A program made the translations under genes and the position numbers. Below are positions 15,165 to 23,565 of a DNA stretch of 34,663 bases, in pieces. The notes beneath the pieces are model-generated. The model worked only from the letters and a program-made list of their open reading frames with translations. It had not been told where the DNA came from and did no database searches. Source of the stretch: Dehalococcoidia bacterium. Its GTDB lineage: Bacteria; Chloroflexota; Dehalococcoidia; SM23-28-2. Location of the stretch: positions 1-34,663 of the forward strand of contig JAUWYP010000021.1 of the NCBI GenBank assembly GCA_030615765.1, given 5' to 3'. Numbering within the stretch: position 1 is the stretch's first letter; each line of letters begins with the position of its first letter.

Positions 15165-16043
15165 ATGGAGGCGCCCGATTTCCTGGTCATCGGCCACCTG
15201 GCCAAGGACAAGGCGGCCGAAGGCTGGCGTCTGGGCGGTAGTGCTGCCTACGCTTCCCTCACCGCCAGCAAGCTGGGCCTGCGTACGGCTGTTCTCACCA
15301 GCGCTGCCAGCGACCTGGACCCATCGCTGCTCTTGCCCGGCATCGACATCCGCTTGCTCCCCTCCAGCGAAACTACGGTATTCGAGAACGTCTACGGCCC
15401 TGAACAACGCGTTCAATACGTTTGGGCAAGGGCACGAATCATCGCCGCCAGCGACGTGCCTCAAGAGTTCCTGGGGGCCAGGGTCGTCCTGCTGGGGCCG
15501 CTGGTGGGTGAGGTCGAGGAAGAGGTAGCGCGCTGCTTCCCCCGCTCCCTGCTGGCCATCATTCCCCAGGGGTGGCTGCGCAACATCCGCTCCGATGGCC
15601 GGGTGGAGCAGATATCGCCTCGCCGCTGGCAGCCTCGCCTCCTCCTCAAGCACAGCCGCGCCCTCTTTGTGTCTGACGAGGACCTGCCGCCCACGGAGGC
15701 GGAGGAAACACTCGCTCGCTGGGCGGCCCAGGTGCCCCTCCTGGCATTTACGCGAGGAGCTAGGGGTGCTCGCCTGTGGAGCGAGGGCCGCTGGCGGGAG
15801 GTGCCAGCGATCCCTGCGGAGGAACTCGACCCCACCGGCGCTGGCGACATCTTCGCCGCCGCCTTCCTCAGCCGCTACGTCGAGACGGACGATGCCTGGC
15901 AGGCAGCCCTGTTCGCGTCCGCCGCCGCTAGCCTCTCCGTGGAGGCACCAAGCACAGCGGCCATCCCCAGCCGCCAGCAGGTCGAAGAGCGGCTGCGGGC
16001 GTATGAGGCCAGCGCAACCCAGGGGGAGAGGGGTGCCCAATGA
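15165..16043 (+). CDS. PfkB-family carbohydrate/nucleoside kinase
   Basis: A 292-aa ribokinase-fold protein. The N-terminal substrate-side motif is LGGSAAYASLTASKLG. The C-terminal PfkB signature DPTGAGDIFAAAFLSRY (about residues 225-241) includes the catalytic aspartate and anion hole. The usual intermediate motifs are weaker, and the lid is short, so the substrate cannot be told; adenosine-type, sugar or pseudouridine kinases are all possible. It follows khpB by 8 bp and overlaps the DinB gene by 4 bp (ATGA), so it belongs to the rpmH operon. Confidence 0.9.
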   Translation: MEAPDFLVIGHLAKDKAAEGWRLGGSAAYASLTASKLGLRTAVLTSAASDLDPSLLLPGIDIRLLPSSETTVFENVYGPEQRVQYVWARARIIAASDVPQEFLGARVVLLGPLVGEVEEEVARCFPRSLLAIIPQGWLRNIRSDGRVEQISPRRWQPRLLLKHSRALFVSDEDLPPTEAEETLARWAAQVPLLAFTRGARGARLWSEGRWREVPAIPAEELDPTGAGDIFAAAFLSRYVETDDAWQAALFASAAASLSVEAPSTAAIPSRQQVEERLRAYEASATQGERGAQ

Positions 16044-16546
16044 CTCGCCAGGAGACCCTGGACACGTTGCGAGCTCTGCCCGGCCAGATAGAGGAGCTGG
16101 TGCAGGGCCTCTCTGAGGACGCCCTCCGCTGGCGCCCGTCGCCGCGCGAGTGGTCGATCAAGGAGGTCTGCTGCCACCTGCGCGATTTCTCCGAGATCGG
16201 CGGCGAGCGCATCCGACACATGCTCGGCGAGGATGACCCCTTCCTGCCGTCGTACGATCAGGAGGCCCTGGCCCGCGAGCGCGATTACCAGAACGAGAGC
16301 ATGCCGCTGGTGCTGACTGCTCTGAGAGCCTTCTCAGGCGGCCTCGCTTACCTGCTGGAGAACCTAGGCGAGGCGGAGTGGCAGCGCACGGGCCGCCCCG
16401 GAGGACCATTGGCGGGCATGCGCTCCGGCGCGGTCAAGCGTGGCCTCATAAGCATAGCCCAGTACGCCCAACTCCTGGCCGACCACGGCCGCGAGCACCT
16501 GGAGCAGATCAAGACCCTCCGGGGGCAGCTACCGCCAGGCCAATGA
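16040..16546 (+). CDS. DinB-family (DinB/YfiT) putative metal-dependent protein
   Basis: A 168-aa four-helix-bundle protein. DinB/YfiT proteins bind a divalent metal with three histidines; here His 46 (VCCHLRDF), His 149 and His 153 (ADHGREHLEQ) fit. WSIKEVCCHLRDFSE is the typical motif of the DinB_2 subgroup. Members are thiol transferases or hydrolases, many uncharacterised. It starts in the 4-bp overlap with the PfkB gene and its 3' end overlaps the convergent speB by 38 bp. The activity is unknown. Confidence 0.88.
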   Translation: MTRQETLDTLRALPGQIEELVQGLSEDALRWRPSPREWSIKEVCCHLRDFSEIGGERIRHMLGEDDPFLPSYDQEALARERDYQNESMPLVLTALRAFSGGLAYLLENLGEAEWQRTGRPGGPLAGMRSGAVKRGLISIAQYAQLLADHGREHLEQIKTLRGQLPPGQ

Positions 16547-17402
16547 GGCGATAGACCAGCCTGGCCGCCAACTGAGCGTTGGCAAAAGGGCCCAAACGAG
16601 GGGCCAGCTCCGTCACGTCGAAGCCTACGATTCGCTTTTCCCTGGCCACAGCCGCCAGCAGACCCACCACCTCGTCCCACAAGAGACCCCCTGGCTCGGG
16701 GGTACCCACCGCCGCCATCTGGGAGGGATCGAAGACGTCCAGGTCGATGGTAACGTAAACGTCCTCGCTCAGCCCGGAGACAACTTCTTGTGGGTCACCC
16801 GCCAGAGCCCGATAGGCCGAGACCGAGAAGAACGGCAGCTTCCGCTGGCGGATGAGTTCGTGCTCCTCACGGGTGGCACTGCGCAGCCCCACCTGCAACA
16901 CGGGGCAGCCGTCATCCAGGAGACGGCGGAGGACGCAGGCGTGATTGTAGGGGGTGCCCAGGTACTCCTGCCGCAGGTCGGCGTGGGCATCCAGGGCAAG
17001 AACGGAGAGGTTGGCGACGCGCCGCCTGTGCGCTCGCACGGCCCCCACGGTCAGCGTGTGCTCGCCCCCCAGGGTCACCACGAACTTGCCGCCGTCCAGT
17101 AGCTCCCCCACTACCCCCTCGATGCGCTCCACCATGGCCTGCGGGTCGCCCGTGTGGGGCATCACCTCCGCCAGGGTATGGATGCCCACTCGATAGGGCT
17201 CGCACTCCAGGTCGAGGTCGTACAGCTCCATCTCCTCCGAGGCCTCGATGATCGCTCGCGGCCCCTCGCGGCAGCCAGCGCGGCCGCTGCCGGTGCTCTC
17301 GTAGGGAACGGGCAGGATCACAACGCGGGCCTGCTCGAAGCGAGCGTAATCCTCGGGGATGGCAGCGAAGGTGGTGCGGGGAAAGAAGCGTTCCTCACCC
17401 AT
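16509..17402 (-). CDS. speB: Agmatinase / ureohydrolase family protein
   Basis: A 297-aa binuclear manganese ureohydrolase. Ligand motifs are LGGEHTLT (112-115), LDAHADLRQEY (138-142) and VTIDLDVFDPS (220-226); TPEPGG follows. The PYESTGSGRAG N-terminal motif suits agmatinase rather than arginase. It should hydrolyse agmatine to putrescine, or N1-aminopropylagmatine to spermidine as in Thermus-type pathways; the sequence does not decide. It is the last gene of the speD/DHS-like/speB cluster. The ATG at 17402 lacks a Shine-Dalgarno sequence and is part of an 8-bp direct repeat flanking an inserted element. The 3' end overlaps the convergent DinB gene. Confidence 0.9.
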   Translation of the reverse strand: MGEERFFPRTTFAAIPEDYARFEQARVVILPVPYESTGSGRAGCREGPRAIIEASEEMELYDLDLECEPYRVGIHTLAEVMPHTGDPQAMVERIEGVVGELLDGGKFVVTLGGEHTLTVGAVRAHRRRVANLSVLALDAHADLRQEYLGTPYNHACVLRRLLDDGCPVLQVGLRSATREEHELIRQRKLPFFSVSAYRALAGDPQEVVSGLSEDVYVTIDLDVFDPSQMAAVGTPEPGGLLWDEVVGLLAAVAREKRIVGFDVTELAPRLGPFANAQLAARLVYRLIGLAVAAPGGS

Positions 17403-17484
17403 GGCCGCTATGCGTAGCTGCAGACCTTTAGGTCTGCCCGCTCCAAAAGCAGGGCTGAAGCCCTGCAGCTACGGTGCATGGCCG
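17400..17484. mobile_element. MITE-like double-hairpin element with 8-bp flanking direct repeats
   Basis: The direct repeat CATGGCCG occurs at 17400-17407 and 17477-17484. Between them are terminal inverted repeats GTAGCTGCAG (17414-17423) and CTGCAGCTAC (17463-17472). Inside are two perfect hairpins: GCAGACCT-TT-AGGTCTGC and GCAGGGCT-GA-AGCCCTGC. No coding capacity. It looks like a short non-autonomous element or REP-type unit inserted between the DHS-like gene and speB. The left direct repeat contains the speB ATG. Confidence 0.75.
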
Positions 17485-17487
17485 TCG

Positions 17488-18510
17488 CTAGGCCTCGGCC
17501 AGGCCCTCGAAGGAGATGCCAGGCCGCCGACGGTCGCGGATGGCCTGGGCGCTGCCCTCGGCCAGGGCGCTGACGATGATCGGCAGGGCGATGGTGGCCT
17601 CGGCCCGCAGCGTCACAAAGGTGGCATCGGCCGCCATCTTGCGCCAGGACTGGGCCTCCTCGAAGGTGCAGCCTGATAGCCCGCCCCAGTCGGGCTCGTC
17701 CATGGTGATCTGGATGCCGTACTCATGGCCCGACGCCTCGCGGCCGAAGAGATAGGCAGCCACCGCCGCCTGCTGGATAAAGTTCTTAGGGGTGCCGCCG
17801 CCGATGTAGACGACGCCACTGCTCTTGGCCTGGGTAGCGATGTGGGCCATCTCCACTACGTCGGCGATGAGGTCGAAGGTGAGGCGAAGACCACTGCGCA
17901 GACGACCTTCGGCTATGGCCAGGCCGAAAACGCTGTCTCCCAGGGCCGGGCAGTAGATTGGAACGCCCCGCCGGACGGCCGCCGTCAGGATCCCCTCCTC
18001 CTTAGCCACCGGCACAAGCGCCCGCCCCAAAAGATGAAAGTACTCGCGAGTGGTGTAGGAGCGCGAGGGGTCCAGGGCCAGAGAGAAGTCGGTGATGAAG
18101 CGCTCGCCCTGAGAAAAGTCCTGCTCGCTGGCCAGCACATCGTAGAAACGATACACCTCCTGCCTGGCCAGGTGCACGTCATCGGTCTCCTGGCCGCTCT
18201 GCCAGTGACGATAGCCCAGGCATTCGTAGAGGTCGTGGTATAGGTTGGCGCCGGTGCTGACCAGGCAGTCGACGAGGCGGTTCTCGATGAGATAGGCGAC
18301 CACCGAGCGCATGCCGGCCGGCACCATAGCCCCTGCCAGGCCCAGGAAGATGGTGACCTCGCCCTGCAGCATGGCGTCCCAAATGTGCACCGCCTGAGCC
18401 AGCTTGCGGGCCTGAAAGGCGGTGCCGCCCATGCGACGCACCAGTTCGGCGGCGCCGACCTTGTCGCCCACAGGGAAAGGGGTCACGGAAGGACCGAACA
18501 GTTCATGCAC
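17488..18510 (-). CDS. Deoxyhypusine synthase-like protein
   Basis: A 340-aa NAD-dependent enzyme of the deoxyhypusine synthase superfamily. The catalytic lysine lies in YIGGGTPKNFIQQ (Lys 242), and FLGLAGAMVPAGMR, LVSTGANLYHDLYE and GVPIYCPALGDS are family motifs. Bacteria have no eIF5A; characterised bacterial relatives transfer the aminobutyl group between polyamines (homospermidine synthase-like). Neighbouring speD and speB support a polyamine role. The GTG start at 18510 has AGGGAGAA upstream, and it lies 12 bp after speD. Substrate and product are inferred, not shown. Confidence 0.9.
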   Translation of the reverse strand: MHELFGPSVTPFPVGDKVGAAELVRRMGGTAFQARKLAQAVHIWDAMLQGEVTIFLGLAGAMVPAGMRSVVAYLIENRLVDCLVSTGANLYHDLYECLGYRHWQSGQETDDVHLARQEVYRFYDVLASEQDFSQGERFITDFSLALDPSRSYTTREYFHLLGRALVPVAKEEGILTAAVRRGVPIYCPALGDSVFGLAIAEGRLRSGLRLTFDLIADVVEMAHIATQAKSSGVVYIGGGTPKNFIQQAAVAAYLFGREASGHEYGIQITMDEPDWGGLSGCTFEEAQSWRKMAADATFVTLRAEATIALPIIVSALAEGSAQAIRDRRRPGISFEGLAEA

Positions 18511-18522
18511 CGGCCGTTCTCC

Positions 18523-18915
18523 CTAGGGAGATGCCCTGCGAGCGGCTGCCGGGGCCAGCACTTCGCTGTAGTCCAAACCCCGTCCCAGCAGGGTAACCCG
18601 CGCCTCCCGTAAGGAAAAGTCCTCTCGCACTGCTTCCACTAGTCGGTCGGCGTCAAACGATTTGCAGGAGAAGATGTCGGCCCAAAGCAGGCCGCGTTCG
18701 GGGAAAGTATGGACGCTGAGGTGGCTTTCGGCGATGAGCACGAAGCCCGAGATGCCCCAATCGCTGGGCTTCGAGCCCTCATAGCGGCAAACATGGGGCG
18801 GCGCGATCTTGACCATCCCTATTTCGAGCGGGACTCTATCCAAGAGCGCGCGGACCAGTTCCAGGTCAGCTAGCCTGTGGGGATCGCCCCCGTAGCCATC
18901 GATGATCAGGTGCAT
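18523..18915 (-). CDS. speD: S-adenosylmethionine decarboxylase proenzyme (class 1B)
   Basis: Makes decarboxylated AdoMet, the aminopropyl donor for spermidine. The 130-aa proenzyme should cleave itself between Glu 63 and Ser 64 in IAESHLSVHTFPE, making the pyruvoyl group; His 69 and Cys 84 (FSCKSFD) are the other conserved residues. The frame is open farther upstream (to 18990), but ATG 18915 fits the family N-terminus (MHLIIDGYGG) and has GGGGGGATTG in front. The upstream extension is a palindromic repeat, not protein. No aminopropyltransferase (speE) gene is next to it. Confidence 0.95.
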   Translation of the reverse strand: MHLIIDGYGGDPHRLADLELVRALLDRVPLEIGMVKIAPPHVCRYEGSKPSDWGISGFVLIAESHLSVHTFPERGLLWADIFSCKSFDADRLVEAVREDFSLREARVTLLGRGLDYSEVLAPAAARRASP

Positions 18916-18934
18916 CAATCCCCCCTTTCGCGCC

Positions 18935-18954
18935 CCTGCCTGGCGGCAGGCAAG
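18935..18954. repeat. Palindromic repeat, CCTGCC-TGGC-GGCAGG type
   Basis: The arms CCTGCC/GGCAGG are followed by CAAG, the same right flank as the copy at 11608-11627. It lies in the speD 5' leader, 19 bp upstream of the ATG, so it would form a hairpin in the mRNA. Confidence 0.65.
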
Positions 18955-18980
18955 ATGTTCAGCCGATGGGCCAAGCACGG

Positions 18981-19009
18981 ATGATAGCACAACCCCTAGG
19001 GGGACGCAA
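18981..19009 (-). promoter_or_regulatory. Candidate promoter of the speD cluster
   Basis: The minus strand has TTGCGT (19004-19009), a 17-nt spacer and TATCAT (18981-18986). The predicted leader is about 60 nt and contains the palindromic repeat. Confidence 0.5.
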
Positions 19010-19081
19010 TGGGTGGGAGAAAAGGGTAGCGTAACCTTGGTTGGCTAAGTTCCCTGGGAACGAAAAGGAGGCTTGTCCTCT

Positions 19082-20458
19082 TTAGCTCCGGCGGCGCCAG
19101 CGCGTCCCTTCTGAGGTGTCCTCCAGAGCGACGCCCAGGTCGGTCAGGCGGCTGCGCACCCTGTCGGAGAGCTGGTAGAGCTTGGCCTCCCGTAGCTCGT
19201 CTCTCAGCTCCACCAGCAGGTCGATGAAGGGACGGGCGACCAGCCCCACCTCTCCCTCGGCCAGGGTCAGGCCGAGGACCCCCGCCAGCTCGCGCAGGGC
19301 TGCCTGGGCCTCCTCCACCGGCTGGCCCTGGTCGCGGCCGCGGTTTATCTCCCGCGCCAGGTCGAAGAGGGCGGCCAAGGCCTGAGCTGTGTTCAGGTCA
19401 TCCTCCATGGCCTCCATGAAGCGGCTGCGAAAGGCTTCAGGGTCGAGAGGAGCGCCCTTTCCGTCGCTGGGCAGGCGGGCGGCCAGGCGAAGGCGCTCGG
19501 CGGCTCGCTTGCCTGCCTCCAGCCCCTCCTCGCTGTAGGTGAGAGGGCTGCGATAGTGGGAATTGAGGATGAACAGGCGGCAGCCATCGCCACCGTATTT
19601 CTCTAGGCCGTCGGCGATGGGGATAATGTTTCCCAGGGACTTGCTCATCTTCTCCTCGCCCAGGTACATCCAGCCATTGTGCAGCCAGAAGCGAACGAAG
19701 GGCTGGCAGCCGGTGTAGGCCTCGCTCTGGGCGATCTCGTTCTCGTGATGGGGGAAGACGAGGTCGACCCCGCCGCCGTGGATGTCGAGGGTTTCCCCCA
19801 GGTACTTGACCGACATAGCGGAGCACTCGATGTGCCAGCCGGGACGACCAGGCCCCCAGGGGCTGGGCCAGGAGGGCTCGCCCGGCTTGGCGGCCTTCCA
19901 GAGGGCGAAATCGGCCGGGTGCTCCTTATTCTCGCCGGGCTCCACTTCCCGCCCCACGCCACATCGGGCGCCGGCCTGCAAGGAGTCCAGGCTACGGCCG
20001 GAAAGCTTGCCGTAGTCCTTCTTGGCGCTGACCCGGAAGTAGACATCGCCCTCGGCCACATAGGCGTAGCCCTTGTCCACCAGGGTGGAGATCATCTCGA
20101 TCATGGTGGGGATCTCCTGAGTAGCGCGGGGGTAGACGTGGGCCGGCAGGACGTTGAGGCCCTCCATCTCGGCGGCATAGTCAGCGATCAACTGCTCGGC
20201 CAGCTCCTGGGGGGAGATGCCCAGGTGGCGGGCGCGGGCGATGATACGATCGTCGATGTCAGTGTAGTTCTGGACGTGGCGTACCTGGTAGCCGCGGTAC
20301 TCCAGGTAGCGGCGGAGAACATCGAAGATGATGTAGCTCATGGCGTGGCCGAGGTGGCTGCGGTCATAGGGTGTTACGCCGCAGACATACATCTTCACCG
20401 GGCCGTCCGCCGGAGCGAAGTCCTCCTTCCTGCCGCTGAGGGTGTTGTAGAGCTTCAA
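19082..20458 (-). CDS. cysS: Cysteinyl-tRNA synthetase
   Basis: Charges tRNA-Cys. With the start at TTG 20458 the protein has 458 aa, the family length. The TTG overlaps the cysE stop (TTGA) and has CAGGAGG 7 nt upstream; the frame upstream of it has no homology. Motifs: HIGH-like SHLGH (34-38), KMSKS (270-274), zinc ligands Cys 26, Cys 212, His 237 and Glu 241, and the WxIECSAMS and HGGGxDLxFPHHENE signatures. It is the last gene of the yacL-ispD-ispF-cysE-cysS run. A short AGAGG/CCTC hairpin followed by TTTT at about 19060-19085 may be its terminator. Confidence 0.97.
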   Translation of the reverse strand: MKLYNTLSGRKEDFAPADGPVKMYVCGVTPYDRSHLGHAMSYIIFDVLRRYLEYRGYQVRHVQNYTDIDDRIIARARHLGISPQELAEQLIADYAAEMEGLNVLPAHVYPRATQEIPTMIEMISTLVDKGYAYVAEGDVYFRVSAKKDYGKLSGRSLDSLQAGARCGVGREVEPGENKEHPADFALWKAAKPGEPSWPSPWGPGRPGWHIECSAMSVKYLGETLDIHGGGVDLVFPHHENEIAQSEAYTGCQPFVRFWLHNGWMYLGEEKMSKSLGNIIPIADGLEKYGGDGCRLFILNSHYRSPLTYSEEGLEAGKRAAERLRLAARLPSDGKGAPLDPEAFRSRFMEAMEDDLNTAQALAALFDLAREINRGRDQGQPVEEAQAALRELAGVLGLTLAEGEVGLVARPFIDLLVELRDELREAKLYQLSDRVRSRLTDLGVALEDTSEGTRWRRRS

Positions 20459-21135
20459 GAGGCATCCTCCTGGCGCTGGCTGGCGGCTGGCTTCCGCTTC
20501 CTCCCCTTCTCCAGTTGAGCGATGCGCTTCTCCAGCTTCTTGATCTGCCCTTCCAGCCGTTGAATAATATCCCACTCGGGGTCGGGCAGCTTCAAGATCG
20601 TATCGTCGCCAGGGTCATGATAGGCGACCACATGGCCGGGTACGCCCACCACAGTGGCGTTGTCAGGCACATTGGAAACCACTACCGAGCCGGCCCCGAT
20701 GCGTACGTTATTCCCCACGTCTATTGCACCAATGAGCTTGGCGCCAGCCCCCACCACCACGTTGTCGCCCAGGGTAGGGTGGCGCTTGATCCGCTTGGTG
20801 CTGGTGCCCCCCAGGGTCACGCCCTGGTAGAGGTGACAGTTGGCGCCGATCTGCGCCGTCTCGCCGATGACCACCCCCATGCCATGATCGATGAAGAAGC
20901 CATCGCCGATGTCGGCGCCGGGATGGATCTCTATGCCGGTGAAGACACGGCTAAGGTGGGAAATGACCCTGGCCAGCACGCGCAGGCGCCTTTGATGCAG
21001 GGAATGAGCCAAACGGTGAAGCTGGCGGGCGTGAAAGCCGGGGTAGGCCAGAATAACCTCTAGGGCGTTGGTAGCGGCTGGGTCCCGCTCCCGCGCGGCC
21101 TGAATATCGCGTCTAATGCCTCGTAAGACTGACAC
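20455..21135 (-). CDS. cysE: Serine O-acetyltransferase
   Basis: Transfers acetyl from acetyl-CoA to serine, the first step of cysteine synthesis. The 226-aa protein has the N-terminal helical part ([16 protein letters not shown]) and the left-handed beta-helix of hexapeptide repeats ([38 protein letters not shown]). The catalytic histidine is in FIDHGMG. The C-terminus has an extra coiled-coil segment ([18 protein letters not shown]), which may help assembly or block the CysK-binding tail. GTG start at 21135 with AGGAGGG upstream. Coupled to cysS by stop/start overlap. Confidence 0.95.
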   Translation of the reverse strand: MSVLRGIRRDIQAARERDPAATNALEVILAYPGFHARQLHRLAHSLHQRRLRVLARVISHLSRVFTGIEIHPGADIGDGFFIDHGMGVVIGETAQIGANCHLYQGVTLGGTSTKRIKRHPTLGDNVVVGAGAKLIGAIDVGNNVRIGAGSVVVSNVPDNATVVGVPGHVVAYHDPGDDTILKLPDPEWDIIQRLEGQIKKLEKRIAQLEKGRKRKPAASQRQEDAS

Positions 21136-21175
21136 GGGTCATCCCTCCTGTCCGTGGCTGTCCTCTTCCCTTCGT

Positions 21176-21203
21176 GGGGTGTCCCGGCCCAGCGGGGCAC
21201 CCC
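21176..21203 (-). other. GC-rich hairpin in the cysE leader
   Basis: GGGGTG/CACCCC arms with a CCC/GGG inner stem on the minus strand, 40 bp before the cysE start. It lies in the 156-bp ispF-cysE gap and is not followed by a U-tract, so I do not call it a terminator. No T-box motif is present, although cysE-cysS genes are often T-box controlled. Confidence 0.35.
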
Positions 21204-21291
21204 TCCATACATATGCAGACCAAGCGACAGCGCGCCGCCACGGCCAGGGAAGGAAGCATCCCATTAGATAAGGCCATACCGATTTCTGTTC

Positions 21292-21765
21292 CTAACGTTC
21301 CTGCAGCAGGGCTACAGCCAGAGCGGCGATCGCCTCACCACGACCGATGTCACCGATGCCCTCGTTGGTGGTAGCTTTGACGTTTACTCTCGATTCGTCG
21401 AGACCGAGGGTATCCGCGATGCGCTGCCGCATCGAGCGGATGTGGGGGCTCAAGCGGGGCCTCTCGGCAATGACGGTAGCATCCATGCTCCAGACCGTGT
21501 AGCCCACCTGGGCTATCATCTGGCCGGTTTGGGTCAGCAGCTGGCGGCTGTCAGCCCCGGCGTAGTTGGGATCGTCTGGCGGGAAGAAGCAACCGATGTC
21601 GCCCAGGCCCGCTGCCCCCAGCAGGGCGTCCATAATAGCGTGGAGGAGAACATCAGCGTCGCTGTGGCCGCCAAGCCCTGTTTCACCCGCTATCTCCACG
21701 CCCCCCAGAATGAGCCGACGCCCCTCCTGAAATCTGTGTATATCATAGCCGATGCCTACCCGCAT
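21292..21765 (-). CDS. ispF: 2-C-methyl-D-erythritol 2,4-cyclodiphosphate synthase
   Basis: MEP pathway of isoprenoid synthesis. The 157-aa protein matches IspF throughout: RVGIGYDIHRF with zinc ligands Asp and His, GHSDADVLLHAIMDALLGAAGLGDIGCFFPP, DATVIAERPRLSPH, and the C-terminal VNVKATTNEGIGDIGRGEAIAA. It starts 2 bp after ispD, so the two are tightly coupled. Confidence 0.97.
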   Translation of the reverse strand: MRVGIGYDIHRFQEGRRLILGGVEIAGETGLGGHSDADVLLHAIMDALLGAAGLGDIGCFFPPDDPNYAGADSRQLLTQTGQMIAQVGYTVWSMDATVIAERPRLSPHIRSMRQRIADTLGLDESRVNVKATTNEGIGDIGRGEAIAALAVALLQER

Positions 21766-21767
21766 GT

Positions 21768-22466
21768 CTAACCTGCCCTGCCTTGAGCGAGAAGCGCTTC
21801 CACCAGGGCCAGATCGGCGGCGGTGGTCACCTTAATGTTCCAGGGCGAGCCCTCAAAGACCTTGACCTGATAGCCCAGCTTCTCCACCAGAGCGGCATCA
21901 TCGGTGGCCTCACCCTGGGTCCGCTGGTGAGCCTCCCGCAGGATGTCATAGCGGAAGACCTGGGGCGTCTGAGCGGCCCACAGCTGGCCCCTGCAGAGGG
22001 TGCGCCCGATGAGGCCCGACGGTTCCACCTCTTTGACCGTGTCCCCGATGGGTAAGGCGGCAATGGCCGCCCCTGTCTCCTTCGCTGCCTCCAGGCCGCG
22101 CTCGACAAGCTCGGCGGTCACCAGAGAGCGCGCCCCATCGTGCACCACCACCCATTGGCAAGACGCCAGCGCCTCCAGGCCGTTACGCACCGAATCTTGG
22201 CGGCGTTTGCCCCCCTGGCAGACGGCCACCACCTTGCTAAAGCCAGCCTCGGCCACCAACTCTCTTCCAGGCTCCATGTTCTGTGGCGAAAGAACCAGCA
22301 CCACTCGGTCCACGCCACGACAGACATCGAAGGCGCTGAGAGTGTGGGCGAGAAGGGGCTTGCCGCTAACGACGGCGAACAGCTTATCCCTGCCGCCCAT
22401 CCGCCGACTGCGGCCGGCAGCAGCGATAATGGCCCCCACTGACTCCCGGCTGGCCGACATAGACAC
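21768..22466 (-). CDS. ispD: 2-C-methyl-D-erythritol 4-phosphate cytidylyltransferase
   Basis: MEP pathway enzyme that makes CDP-methylerythritol. The 232-aa protein has the nucleotidyltransferase signature AIIAAAGRSRRMGGRDK near residue 12, VVVHDGARSLV in the middle, and the AAQTPQVFRYDIL and GEATDDAALVE motifs. The start may be GTG 22466 or ATG 22460; neither has a strong ribosome binding site. It follows yacL by 14 bp or so. Confidence 0.96.
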   Translation of the reverse strand: MSMSASRESVGAIIAAAGRSRRMGGRDKLFAVVSGKPLLAHTLSAFDVCRGVDRVVLVLSPQNMEPGRELVAEAGFSKVVAVCQGGKRRQDSVRNGLEALASCQWVVVHDGARSLVTAELVERGLEAAKETGAAIAALPIGDTVKEVEPSGLIGRTLCRGQLWAAQTPQVFRYDILREAHQRTQGEATDDAALVEKLGYQVKVFEGSPWNIKVTTAADLALVEALLAQGRAG

Positions 22467-22480
22467 GCTCTATCGACGTA

Positions 22481-23536
22481 TCAGCTAGTGGCCTTGGGCG
22501 CAGCGAAGATCATCCGACCAGCCACGGTCTGAAGAACGCGGGTGACGATGACCTCCAACTGCTCGTTCAGGTAGCGGCGGCCGCCCTCCACCACCACCAT
22601 GGTACCATCATCCAGGAATCCGACCCCCTGGCCGCTCTCCGTCCCCTCTTGGATGACGTGCACCTCCATCTCCTCGCCGGGCAACACCACTGCCTTGACG
22701 GCGTTGGCCAGGTGGTTGACGTTGAGAATCTGTACCCCCTCCAGCTCTGCGACGCGATTGAGGTTGAAGTCGTTGGTCATGATGGAACAATTCATGCTTT
22801 TGGCCAGGCGGATGAGCTTGCCGTCCACGTCCCGCGCATCGTCGAAATCAGTCTCCGAAACCTCTATGGGCACCGGCGCCTCCTTTTGAAGGCGGCCGAG
22901 GATTTCCAGACCACGCCGGCCGCGGTTGCGCCTGAGGGCATCGGGAGAATCGGCGATGTAGCGCAGCTCGTCCAGAACGAAGCGAGGTACCACCAGGGTG
23001 CCCATGATAAAGCCTGTCTGGACGATATCGGCCATGCGGCCGTCGATGACGGCACTGGTATCGAGAATGATCTGGCGGGGCACACGGCCCACCCTTTTGC
23101 CCGCCGTCGGCAGGTAGCGGGAAAGGAAATCGGCGAGCTGCTCCTCACGATTGATCATGGCCGCCACGCCTAGAGTGCCCAGGATGGCGCTAACCACAAA
23201 AGGAGCAAGCACCCCGCCGATGCCGGGAAGGGTGACGAGGGCGGGCGTCAAGAGCGCCGCTACCAGGAGACCGGCCACCAGGCCACCGGTGCCCAGCACC
23301 AGCTGAATGGGCTCGATCTGAGTGGTCCACTGCTGGAAGCGGCGCAGAGGCGCCAGGAAGAGGAAGGGCCCTGCTATGACCCCGAAGATGGTAAACAGCA
23401 CCGGCGGCGCCGCCCAGAAAATCACCGCGGTAGTGCCGCTGTCCCCCTCGGCCATGTACGCCCCCATACGAAGGCCCACATAGCCAAAGAAGATAGCCCC
23501 AATAACACGAAAAATGAGATTGACATTGATGACCAT
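22481..23536 (-). CDS. yacL: PIN/TRAM-domain membrane protein (YacL family)
   Basis: An integral membrane protein with N-terminal transmembrane helices (about 1-120), a PIN nuclease-type domain (about 150-270, with IILDTSAVIDGRMADIVQTG, VLDELRYIAD and the acidic SIMTNDFNLN) and a TRAM domain at the C-terminus. ATG 23536 has GGGGAGG upstream; the longer frame starts within that ribosome binding site. The family is linked to ribosome or RNA processing but is not well characterised. It is the first gene of the yacL-ispD-ispF-cysE-cysS group, the same order as in Bacillus subtilis except that gltX is missing. Confidence 0.93.
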   Translation of the reverse strand: MVINVNLIFRVIGAIFFGYVGLRMGAYMAEGDSGTTAVIFWAAPPVLFTIFGVIAGPFLFLAPLRRFQQWTTQIEPIQLVLGTGGLVAGLLVAALLTPALVTLPGIGGVLAPFVVSAILGTLGVAAMINREEQLADFLSRYLPTAGKRVGRVPRQIILDTSAVIDGRMADIVQTGFIMGTLVVPRFVLDELRYIADSPDALRRNRGRRGLEILGRLQKEAPVPIEVSETDFDDARDVDGKLIRLAKSMNCSIMTNDFNLNRVAELEGVQILNVNHLANAVKAVVLPGEEMEVHVIQEGTESGQGVGFLDDGTMVVVEGGRRYLNEQLEVIVTRVLQTVAGRMIFAAPKATS

Positions 23537-23565
23537 CGAATAATGCCTCCCCACCGACCACAGCT

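Noticed and set aside
18916-18990. N-terminal extension of SpeD upstream of ATG 18915
   Set aside because: The extension is made by a palindromic repeat and leader; family alignment starts at MHLIIDGYGG with a good ribosome binding site.
21136-21291. Possible T-box for cysE-cysS
   Set aside because: No antiterminator core (GGTGGNACCGCG) or U-tailed terminator is present; only an isolated GC hairpin.
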